Positions 35,852-45,727 of a DNA stretch of 64,000 bases are shown piece by piece. Source of the DNA: Prinsepia uniflora (Eukaryota > Streptophyta > Magnoliopsida > Rosales > Rosaceae). The stretch is taken from assembly GCA_032719365.1 (NCBI GenBank), contig CM064872.1, forward strand, positions 58,146,891-58,210,890. Direction: 5' to 3'. The translations under genes and the position numbers were made by a program. Within the stretch, counting starts at the first letter, position 1; each line of letters starts with the position of its first letter. A model generated the notes under the pieces. The model did no database searches and was not told where the DNA came from. It saw only the letters and a program-made list of their open reading frames with translations.

Positions 35852-38548
35852 CATATCATGTCAGCTTTAGTGATGGGACTGCACTCTGCAGTCGAGGTTA
35901 TATTAATCGGTTAGACCTAGTTGGTTGTCGTACTACTTTAATTGTGATGGATAGTTGGTGCAACTAAGGTCATGGGTGACCTGGTAGAAGACATTGGTTG
36001 AGTCGAGTCACGATTGGTTAGAAATTGGTTGGACAGGTTACCAGGGTTAGTACTTGTCGATGGAATCCCGGAGTGGGGATACGGAGTAGTTGGTACGAGC
36101 AGTTGATTCCATTGGATACGAAGTGTCGATAGCGGTGTCTGGTGATTGGGTCTACACGAGTTGTGGCATGCACTACTATCGAGAACGGTTGAAGATGTGA
36201 TTGTTAAGAAGCGGGGGACATTTGGGGAACGTTTCCTTTTCTTGTACGAGATGTCAAGGTGATTGTACCCGTAGTTGTTGGGTACGAGGGAGGCAGAATT
36301 TCTCCAAATTGAGCAGAGGTAGGGGGTCGTTGCTCGGTATGAGCAAAGATCCAGGGTTTTCAGATTCGCATAGTGTTTGTTGATGCTGATGTTGATGCGG
36401 ATGCTGATGCTAATGCTGATGTGGATGCTGATGCTAGTGTGCTTGTGCTGATGTTGGTGCCAGTGATTGTGAGGACGATGAGTCGTGAGTAGGGATGTGA
36501 CTCCGTCGAGATGAGCATGTGTTCGGTATCGGTGGTCCGGTAGTGGATCTAGGATAAAGTTGGACTGGACGGGATCCAGCAGGGATTGAGACTTGTGGAT
36601 CGAGTAGTAATGGACCACATCCTTTTAGATGTACTTAAACGGTATAAGTTGATAGGCGAACTTGGTAGTGAGTTAGACTGGTTTCGGACACGTGGTCGAT
36701 GTCCAAGTGTGTTGGTTCCGACATGGTGGGAACTTTGGAATAGAGTGAGGTTGTGATTGAGGCGACGAGGGGAGTGCGTGATTTCGCATTGATAATGGGT
36801 ATTTCGAAGTCATATAGGGTGACTTCTCCTGTTTTTCCATGGCAGATGATGGTTGTTATCACCAGTACATTGATCGTGTATTGGTTGGTGGACCCACAAT
36901 TTGCGTTGGGTCATCAGGAGGAGTTGAGTATTTTGAAGTTAGGGGAATATGATATCTCATTTTCAACTTGGTGGCAGACAATGTTGGGTTACATGGCATG
37001 GTGAGTGTAGCGAGTGTTGTTTTCTTTCACATAGGATGAATTTTGGTGTCATCGTTTTGGACCATCCTTGATTTTCCTAGGTGGAATGACAAGGATCCAT
37101 ACGAGGTAATTCGAGAGGACCCACAGTCTCAAAGTGTCTCGTCGTTGACTGATCTGTTAGATGTGGGAAATGTTGAGGAGTGTTGTGACTGACGAAGGAT
37201 TTAAGAAGGTGTAAGACCCTACGATCAGATTTCAGGTAGATTGTTAGCTGAGTGAGCATTTGTAGATCCTAGGTGGATCAGGATTGTGATGTTGTGGACT
37301 TTGGGCATTGTGACGATCTAGGATCGTGATGTTAATAGTCGGGTGACGTGGTGATGGATCTGGATCATGATCTTGATGATCAGGTTAGGTGGAGAGTTTA
37401 TTGCCCTGTCTTGGATATTTGGCTATGAAGATGATGAGACTGAACTTCTTTTCGAGGTTAATCCCATATGGTGTACTAATCGAACAAGTAGGTGTCTGAC
37501 GGGGTAAGATTTGGTCATCCTTGGATGTGCGAATGATGGGATTGGCTTCCCTATGAAGTCATTGGAATATAATGTGTTAATTGTTTGAGTAGGTAACCGA
37601 TAGATTCAGAATTGGTGCGTCTCGGTAGACGTGGGTATGATTGGATGCCATTTTGGCATGAATAGGTATGCCTTGGTAGGCGTGAGTCGGATTGGAATAT
37701 GTTGAATTACGTGATTAGGAGTAGACGTGGTGTTACTGGTCGGGTGACCATGGGACTTATGTTGGATGCTGAGTTGGAGTCTTTGTTATGTCTAGTACTA
37801 GATTGGACAGATGGACTCCAGAATCGAAACGTGTTTTGGCTACGACCTAGGTTGTAGGCTGGTTAACGGATAGATGTACGTACCCTGTACGTTGTTTGAG
37901 GAACGATACGAGGTAGGCTTATGGTGCCTAGTGGTGGTATATGGGTTATACCAGGGGTATGTTGGTGAGCGTGTTGGTAGTAGGATTAGTCCCGATACCA
38001 TTGGACTAGTTGAGGACGCGAACTGGACATTGGATATTGTGCACTAGGTCAGGGTGTTTCGGATGGGTCTAGTTACACATAGGTCGAGTGAGATGTTGGT
38101 AAGGGTATACTTAGGTTGAGTAAGTTGGTGGTTAACGTACCCACAAGTGAGTATAGTGTCAGTTTTCAACTGGCGATTGTCAAGTGATGACAGTTTGGCG
38201 GGATGTTTCAACGTAGACTGATGAATGAGATTTGGTGACTCCAGTGGGAGCAGACGTCAGGATAGATTGGTGATTGAGAAAGGAACCGTCAATTTGATTG
38301 TGTCAGCGAAATGGTAGAATTGTCGGGTGGTATCAACTCAGAACGTGTGTTTACTGTCACCCGATGTGGTCGAGTGAAGTCGATGCGACGTGAGTGTTGG
38401 TGGAATGTCCAGTTGCAGACAAGAATCGTGCTGGTTAGTGGGTGTACAAGTGTACATTTGATGTGAGGTCGGATCTGCTTTCCACGAGGTGGATATGGAA
38501 TCGGAATAGTTGGAATTTCGAGGACGAAATTATTTAAGGAAGGAAGGT
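35852..38548 (+). mobile_element. LARD-3 internal region (non-coding)
   Basis: Continues the LARD alignment: 'ggacaggttaccagg' (about 36030), 'acatccttttagatgtac' (about 36620), 'ggttccgacatggtgggaac' (about 36713), 'gacttctcctgtttt' (about 36819), 'gtgtcatcgttttgg' (about 37042) and 'ttttcctaggtgga' (about 37070). It ends with the inverted repeat AATTTCGAGGACGAAATT (38514-38531) and a purine-rich tract (about 38537-38547). There is no gag or pol. A GATGCT-type minisatellite near 36380-36465 produces a His/Ser-rich antisense frame that is not a gene. Confidence 0.8.
36378..36465 (+). repeat. GATGCT-type minisatellite
   Basis: About thirteen imperfect six-base units (GCTGAT/GATGCT, some with GTTGAT or GCGGAT) in the LARD-3 internal region; absent from LARD-1 and LARD-2. 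Confidence 0.85.
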
Positions 38549-41354
38549 TGTAACGACCCATCTCGAATTTTCGGATTAGATTAGTGACTAATGAAGGATT
38601 AGTGAGGGTACTCTGTGATTAGTTGAGCGAAATCGACTGGAAGGTGTAAAATAACCGTTTTGCCCCTAGTCATGGGTAAAATGTTAACTTTTGACTCGGA
38701 GAGTCAAATGGGCGAGGGCCAATGACGATGACGTAATTTGGGACGTCACGAGTCCGTAGACATGCGGCACGTAGAAATCAGACGTCGAACGGAAAAGTTA
38801 TGGTCACGAGAAGTTCATTTGGGCTATGCACGCATTACGAAGCAGGGATTATATGGAAATATCTGATTAGGCAGATATTTATTTGGGGCCATTGGATGAG
38901 TGACAAGTGTCACTCATCCATTGGTGACTTTTACCCTAAAAAGAGGATCTTGGCTGTGATTGGTGGCTTAATTAATTAATTAATTTAATCCTCATTTTCT
39001 CTCATTTCTCTCTCCCTTCCCCCTGCATCATCTTCTTCATTCTCCCTAACAAACACATGGCACAACCCCACGAACGTCAAACCATAACCAATGGCGAAGG
39101 ACATTAAACAAAAGTGAGAGAGTGAAAGGAGAGGATTCGAACGGTGGCCACGACGCAAGACGTCGTGCACGGTGGCCGGAGAACCCTGAAACGGTGAGTT
39201 TTAGTTCAAAATTTGAAAGTTGGTTTTTAGGGTATGTCGATCAATTTTGATGATATGGTTGTGTTCCTAGGACTCAGAACAGTCGATTGGGGCCAGTTCT
39301 ATGGACTATGGTGGCTTGAGTCGACGGCAGGGACCAGTTGCAGGTGGCTGGTCGGATTCTTCCATGAACAGGTATGAAATCGACCCTATTTCTTTGTTTT
39401 TAGATAGTAGAAGGGTTTCTGGGAATGAGACGAGGAGGTAGGAACAAACTTGGAGGAAAATGGTGGCCAAAATAGGGAGAACCGGCGGAGACGGTCTGTC
39501 GGTTCGGCTGGACTGGACCGAACAAGATAACCGGGTTCTCTGGAGGTAGACAACGACATTGTTCCGTCGCATGGGTTTCACGTGCTCGTGGGACAGTTTT
39601 GGGACACGTGTCCAACATGAAAAATCATCTAATTGATGTAACGAACATTTTGGGACTGGTTTCGTGTCGATCGGACATCGTTTCGATATAGTTCGAGGTG
39701 TCCAAAGGTTTAGGATCGAGTTTAAAAATAGTTAAAAATTCGGGAAAATTACGGGGCTTCAATGAGAGGTTAATGAGATAGTTAGTAACCCTCTAGTGTG
39801 ATTTGGATAGGTTTGGGAGTCCCAGTGACGGTGGTTAGCCCGATGAGGCTTATGGCACGCAAATCGAGGCGGCATTGTAGGACGGTTTGTGAGTGGAACT
39901 TGATTTCTAAACTGTGATGCATGCATAAGTATTTTATATGGTTTATAGATATGATTTCTATCATGGTGATTATGGATTAGTGATTTACTTGATTTCATGT
40001 ATTTCGAGGAGATTTACGTATTTTCACGTAAATCAAGGTTTACGGTTTTGCACTGATTATACGTGCTTATGGTTCTGGAAATGGTTTAATTAAATGGTTT
40101 TGGATTTGAAAAGGTAAGCTCGTGTTCGAGACCCTTTTCTTTTTTGGAAACCCTCGGACTCGAAGTCCATTTAGTTACGTTATTGGGCTAGAGGTCCAAT
40201 TGGTTCGTGAACCGATTTCGGATTTGAAAATATGGAATCCGGCACGAGACCCATTTGAGTTACGAACTTTTGAACTTGAAGTCCATTTGATTTAACGAGG
40301 CATCGGGCCGAAGGCCCAGTTGGTTTACACAACTGGATCGAGACCCAGTTGACTTAAGTATCGGGCACGACGCCCATTTAGTTTACGAAATCGGGCACGA
40401 GGCCCAGTTGGTTTACGAATCGGGTCGGTGGCCCAGTTGGTTTATGAATTCGAGCTTGAGGCCCAGTTATGGTTTATGATTGTGATTTCGGATTGGGGAC
40501 CCATAAATGGATTTCTGGTTCATAATGGTTTATGGAGACTGGGCATAAACCCTTGAAAGGTTTTGATAAGGATTTCAAAATGATTTTTCATATACCATCC
40601 TTATATATTTATGGATTGTGTCCTCCGGGGAGGGTCGTTGGCCTGAGTGGACCCCGGAGTAGTCACGGAGCACTAACTGAGTGGTGTCGCCCCCGTTGGG
40701 CTCTTTACTCTCAGGAAGGCTATTATGGATTATAACCTTAGGGAGGGTTATTGATATTCGGACATTGACCTAGGTGGACCCTGGGGAGACTTAGAATTTG
40801 AGACCCCGGATAGCACGCGCGTAGCTTTAGATACCGTGACAGGATTGGTTATATGATATTGATGAACATGATTTTTTGGATTTGCGAAATTGTGTTTTAT
40901 GAATGATAAATGGATTTGGGTTGAGATCTCACATATGTTTACTATGTTATGGATTTGTATAAATGGTTTTGGGCAGAGGCACGTGTGACTTGAATTTACG
41001 GAACTTGGGGCTAAGACCCTAAATATGGTTGTTTAAACATGTGGTTTGATAAATGGTTTTCCTATGCATGCATATTTTTTAGTGAAGGGCATAAGGTCTT
41101 TATGAAATATGTTTTTATGAACTCTTTTATTTTAGTTCACTCACAGTCTTTTTTATTTTTCAATGCTCTTCAGGTTGATTACGGATGCGGACTGTAGCAG
41201 AGATCGAGTCATCACACTCCTCCACCGGATCCTGACGCGCTCTGGTAGCCGGTCGGCCTAAAGGTTTAAATTTTCCCTTGTCTGACACTTTGTTTCAGAC
41301 GGGATCATGACACATCCCGTGTTTATCCCGGGGGAGATTGGGATGGGTCGTGTC
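38549..41354 (+). mobile_element. LARD-3 3' LTR (2.8 kb)
   Basis: Starts TGTAACGACCCATCTC after the purine tract and ends GGGATGGGTCGTGTC, one base short of the usual end. Landmarks: inverted repeat about 38893-38920, donor-like ACG/GTGAGT at 39194, GTGAGTGGAAC at 39889-39899, a region of 'cgggcacgaggcccagtt' repeats (about 40110-40480), GTTCACTCAC at 41135-41144 and CAG at 41173. It is closest to the LARD-1 and LARD-2 LTRs and unlike the C-type LTR that stands at the 5' side of LARD-3. It joins a 77 bp Copia-1 LTR remnant at 41355. Confidence 0.85.
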
Positions 41355-41431
41355 TGAATGTCACTTTGTGATCTTCCTGGTAGATGCAATCGTGAAATCC
41401 TCACTAAGCTCACTGGATCGTCCTACTAACA
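41355..41431 (+). mobile_element. Copia-1 3' LTR remnant (77 bp)
   Basis: Corresponds to the last 77 bp of the Copia-1 5' LTR (13208-13284), from 'tgaatgtcact' to 'ctactaaca', with a few substitutions. GCTAT follows, repeating the left target duplication. This identifies it as the far end of Copia-1 although 28 kb of other elements now lie between. Confidence 0.92.
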
Positions 41432-41436
41432 GCTAT
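41432..41436 (+). repeat. Target-site duplication GCTAT (right copy)
   Basis: Matches the GCTAT at 12636-12640. Removing 12641-41436 restores the LINE reading order (DKTRL followed by CLPKDEGG). Confidence 0.9.
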
Positions 41437-43142
41437 GTCTTCCGAAAGATGAGGGTGGTCTGGGTTTTCGGCATTTGTATGAGTTTAATTTACGCTTGTT
41501 AAGAAGGGCTGGCGGTTGCTGCAGTCCCCCATATCACTCGCTGCTAGAATGTTTAAGGCTAAGCTACTCTTGGTTCTGGTCCCTTTGCATGTTGGTGTGA
41601 AAGTTTTGCAGCCCGTTTGGTTCTCCAAGTAGGTGTTCAATGGTAGGCTGGCAATGGGCAATATATTCGAATATGGGAGGATGCTTAGGTACCTGGTAGC
41701 AGTTCTTGGCGTCTTCTCCAATGGCCAGCAAACACTCTAGGTTTATGAAGAGTTGTTGAGCTCGTGCATGGCCAAGGCAGTGGGAGGAACTCGTCTCTAC
41801 TGCATTCATTATTCCTTCCTGAAGTAGTTATTTCTACTGAAAGAGTTCCCCTCATTGTGGATCATCCTCTAGGCCGCATTGTTTGGGTAGAGGAAAGAAG
41901 AGGTATTTTTCTCTTTTAGTTATGCATATGGGCTAGCTCGGGAATTAGCTTCTCATGGTACTGCAATGTCGGTTCTTCCTCTACAGGTGTCAAACCGTAT
42001 GGTGCTCTGTGGACGAAATTTGGTGGGCTTAGGTTCCCCCCAAGGTGAACATTTGCTGTTGGCATGCTGCTTATGATGTGCTCCCGTCCTTTTTTACTTT
42101 TCTTCACCGGTGATCCCATATTGATCCAGTTAGCCTTCGTTGTGGGGGCGACGTCAAAACCTCTATTCACACTTTACTAGAATGCGAATTTGCTCGGAGA
42201 GTATGGTTTCCTGACTTTCGATTTTGATTCTCCCATAACATCACTTTCCCTCCACTAAAGACTGTTTTATGTTCTAACTTGAACATCGATCATTAGATGG
42301 CTATTCCTTTTTCTTATGTTTGCCTGGGCACTATGAACAGAAAGGAACTCTCTTCTTTGGAAAGGAATGTCATCGCCAAAACATGAAGTAGCTTGTCGAG
42401 CAGAGCAGTGGCTCACCGAGTCCCGTCATGCTCAGTCACTTCCCCATGATCAATCTTCCTCTCATAGGAATCAATGGTCCAAACTAAGTAATGCGCTCTT
42501 AAAAACGGACTTTGATGATTTAATTTTGATGGTATTTTAATTCAAGTGGGGGTCTTGTGGCGGCTTGTTGTGTGCCTATTGCAGCAGCAACAACTACCTT
42601 TCGCTCGGAAGTCCTAGCTATTGCGGAAGGCGTTACAATGGTTATTCAAGAAGGATATACTCAAGTTTGCTTTGAAAGCGACTCCCTCTAGATTGTGTCG
42701 ATGCTTCGCTCTTGGTTCGAATCTATCCCCCATGGGAATGCTTTTGGATGGTATTAGAGAGACTTTGGCTCTAATCACTGGAGGTCATTTAACTCATGTA
42801 CATCGTCAAGCAAATAAGGTTGCTCATGGGCAGGCTCATTATGCAGCTCACACAGGAACGATTGTTACTTGGTTTGAAGAACCCCCAGACTTTTTGATTG
42901 ACACGTTAATTCAAGACTTGGGTTGATTGCTTGATTGCCCTGAGCTTGTTGTTGGAGTCTTGATGTAGCTGGAGCCATTTCCTTTCCTTGGTTTTATTCC
43001 TTTAGACTACCCTTCGCCTAGCGCTGTCACTGAAGCACTTGGTTGCTGCACCTTTCTCAGTTTTTTCAGATTATTTATTGTTAAAGCTCTTTCCCTTGTA
43101 CTATTTTTATTATTTGAACGCTTGGGTGGCACTTTTTTTTTT
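41437..43142 (+). pseudogene. LINE (L1-type) right half: RT end, zf-RVT and RNase H-like domain
   Basis: Resumes the LINE at 'LPKDEGGLGFRHLYEFN'. A decayed middle segment follows, then a zf-RVT-like part (about 42018-42215: 'PPKVNICCWHA', 'LRCGGDVKTSIHTLLECEFARRVWF'), and an RNase H-like C-terminus. The last 300 bp are open at 42621-42926 ('GGHLTHVHRQANKVAHGQAHYA', 'WFEEPPDFLIDTLI'). Many stops and frameshifts occur. The 3' tail runs to a T-rich end near 43142. Same strand as the left half at 11756-12640. Confidence 0.9.
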
Positions 43143-43542
43143 ATAGCCATAAAATTTTAACGAGATCATTTTAAATATTTTTTTATTAATAAATTACATA
43201 CCATCGCTAAATAAATATGTACACACAAAAACTAGGTTTTGCAAAACTTTTCTTTTTCCAATCAGTTCCCAAATAAATATGTACACACATACAATTAGCA
43301 ATACATAAATGGAATAAAAAACAAAAATCTATCCATCATCATGGAATGGCACATCATAAAAAAGAAGCATTCTAATATTCTCACCCCACCTAATATTTGA
43401 GAATCTTCTATTTGGACTTTGGACTGCTTGCCCGGCAGGTTTTCTAGAAAACCCTGCTTACCCATTGACCCTCCCGAGTTGGAAACTCAACCGAATCTTA
43501 AACCGAGTCAACTCACTAAATTGAGCCACCCACTTATTGATC
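43143..43542. other. Intergenic, kinase 3' flank
   Basis: AT-rich single-copy-looking DNA between the LINE 3' end and the kinase stop codon. On the minus strand it would hold the kinase 3' untranslated region; a TTTATT (AATAAA on the minus strand) near 43180 could be a polyadenylation signal. No gene or repeat is recognised. Confidence 0.6.
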
Positions 43543-44613
43543 CTATTCCATTGCCCCATCAGCCAAAACCTGCCACAACAATAGCTTCCCATTTTGGACA
43601 TCAACATCATCATCAACAACAATATGACTTTCTTGTGTTATACATTTTGCCTGCTGCCATTTTTTTGCAAATCTTTTCCTTCTCCTCGTGAATACCAAGC
43701 TCCTCAACATGTTGATCCAAATGGGTAGCCCAACTCGGTCCATAACACAATGCTCCATCTCCGTAACAATCTCTTCGATTGTTGGACGGTTTTCTGTGTC
43801 TGGCGACACGCAACTTGCGGCAATATACAAAATGTGCCCCATTGTGCTTGACATGTACATTGGTAAGCCTATTCTTGCGTCACAAACTTCGTCCATTCGT
43901 TGTTCCTCGATTAATGGAACCGCCCAGTCCACGATGGAAGCTGGTGATTTACAAACATCGATGACTTTCCTGCCACTGACAATCTCAAGCAACACAACAC
44001 CAAAGCTAAACACATCAGTTTTGGTGCTTAACTTGCTAGGCGTGGTGTAAAAAGGGTCCAAGTATCCAATAGTACCTGCAGCGGGTTGACTCGCCTGACT
44101 CAGCGAGTCAACTCGCAGTGAAACGGCGAGTCCAAAATCTGCCAACTTGGCATTCCAATTCGAATCAAACAGGATGTTTGCTGCTTTGATGTCTCTGTGG
44201 ATCACCAGAGGCCGCTCTTGATGAAGAAATTGGACCGCCCGGGCCACTTGGATGGCGATTTCGACACGTTTAGGCCACGGTGGGGGTGTAGATGCAACAT
44301 GAAGAAGGTCATGGAGAGAGCCATTGGGCACGAACTCCATGACCAGGAGCTTATTGTTGCTATTTCTTGAGTCTTGGCTTGTTCCAAGAAAGCTTATACA
44401 ATGTGGATTTTCAGGCAGGGAGGAAAGCACACGAATTTCGTTATCGAGCTTGGAGAAGTTATCATGAAGGTGTTGTAATGGCTTCTTTAAGGCCACCACT
44501 TTGTTGAGCAATGTGGCTTTATACACCATGCCATGGCTTCCCTTGCCTATGAGCTTAGTTGGAGAGAAGCTTCCTGTTGCCTTCACAACTTCACCATAAT
44601 CATAATCCACCAT
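43543..44613 (-). CDS. Receptor-like cytoplasmic serine/threonine kinase (At5g23170/At3g51990-like)
   Basis: A 356-residue intronless frame that is a complete protein kinase with no signal peptide or membrane segment, so it is probably cytosolic or peripheral to the plasma membrane. Residues visible: glycine loop GKGSHG at 23-28, ATP-binding lysine K43, helix-C glutamate E59, HRD at 139-141 (an RD kinase) with K143 and N146, DFG at 159-161, the plant RLK-type 'GTIGYLDPFY' activation-segment end at about 180-189, and the conserved arginine R276. The C-terminal 70 residues are basic then acidic and not part of the kinase fold. Length and sequence style fit the small Arabidopsis family of CR4-related soluble kinases; the substrate is unknown. 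It is the only intact host gene here. The start is the first ATG, directly before the 'YDYGEVVKATGSF' segment normally found just ahead of the domain. Confidence 0.9.
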   Translation of the reverse strand: MVDYDYGEVVKATGSFSPTKLIGKGSHGMVYKATLLNKVVALKKPLQHLHDNFSKLDNEIRVLSSLPENPHCISFLGTSQDSRNSNNKLLVMEFVPNGSLHDLLHVASTPPPWPKRVEIAIQVARAVQFLHQERPLVIHRDIKAANILFDSNWNAKLADFGLAVSLRVDSLSQASQPAAGTIGYLDPFYTTPSKLSTKTDVFSFGVVLLEIVSGRKVIDVCKSPASIVDWAVPLIEEQRMDEVCDARIGLPMYMSSTMGHILYIAASCVSPDTENRPTIEEIVTEMEHCVMDRVGLPIWINMLRSLVFTRRRKRFAKKWQQAKCITQESHIVVDDDVDVQNGKLLLWQVLADGAME

Positions 44614-45727
44614 TTTCTTGCTTTGGATAAGAGAAATGGAAATGTATGTTTTTTATTGTTTGATGATGAGATTGATGGGTGAGAGTTGGTAATGGTGGCT
44701 TCCTATAGGAGCCTAAGAGCAAGACTGCAAAGGGCTTTTGGAGATGGCAGGGATAAAGAGGCAGTGGGGGACATCATAAAGGAAAAGAGAAACAATTATT
44801 AGAATAAAATTATAAAAAGGAAAAAAGAAAGAGTTATTGAGAGTAGGAAAAGGTATACTAGGGCTGAGAGAAAAGCAAAGGTCTACAAGAAAAGGGAAAG
44901 GCTTCTGACCAAGTATTTGATTATTGAACACCATTATCCTTAATTTTAGACGATCTCTCACAAATATGGTGACAAAGGTTTAATCAATTAAAAAATTATG
45001 TTAATAATTAAGATAATCCAATGGAAACCAAATCTGATTCCTTTAAGATCACAAGTACAATATATTGTCGGTGTTGAAAAAGGTTCATGGCCTATGAAAC
45101 AACAATAATACCACAAGCATAAGGTGATTTTAATATCACCGTGCTGTAAAAACAATGTCCAAACTAAAAAGCGAAATCGAAGAAATTAAACTTTTTTATA
45201 TTTTTTTTTGATAATTTGACCAAATTAAGTCAAGCATGTTGATAGGCACCTGAGCTGTTATTACTAATGACAAAATTGTGGTTGTTAAGGATGTTAGAAT
45301 ATGAGCCGTTACGTTTACTACTTACTACTCATAAGTTCTTTCTAATTTTCTTTTTCTTACGTGAACTCATTAAAATCTCGTTGGGAATTTCAATTTAATT
45401 GAAGAAAAATAATGTCACGCAGCATGACCGAAAATGTCAAAAAACAACGGACACAAGGAACCAAACTCCAACCCGAGAAACAGAGGAGTGAACCAGAGCA
45501 GAAAGCAGAGAGAGCCCCCAGCCCAACATTATGCTCCGATCAGGGGTGATCAGTCCGCAGATCAGTTTCCAACCAATGCTCGATTAGTGTTTATTCTTTC
45601 TAATTAATAGCCTTGATAATAATATCACATGTTCTTTAACCATCAATTAGCAGCGGTCTTCAAAATTGTCATGTATACTTAAAAAGCAGAGCCGAGAAAT
45701 CTAAATTCAAAAATTAATTAAATCCAA
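44614..45727. promoter_or_regulatory. Divergent intergenic region between the kinase and the ABCG pseudogene
   Basis: About 1.1 kb of AT-rich DNA between two divergently oriented genes, expected to hold both promoters. A TATA-like 'tttttataatttta' lies on the minus strand at about 44806-44820, some 200 bp before the kinase ATG. No transposon is recognised here. A purine-rich stretch at about 45440-45520 may be leader sequence of the former transporter gene. Confidence 0.4.

Noticed and set aside
35938..36618. 226-residue minus-strand frame rich in His, Ser and Ile
   Set aside because: It depends on the GATGCT minisatellite and lies in the LARD-3 non-coding region; LARD-1 and LARD-2 have no equivalent.
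43688..44050. Plus-strand frame of 120 residues opposite the kinase
   Set aside because: It is the antisense shadow of the kinase coding sequence.
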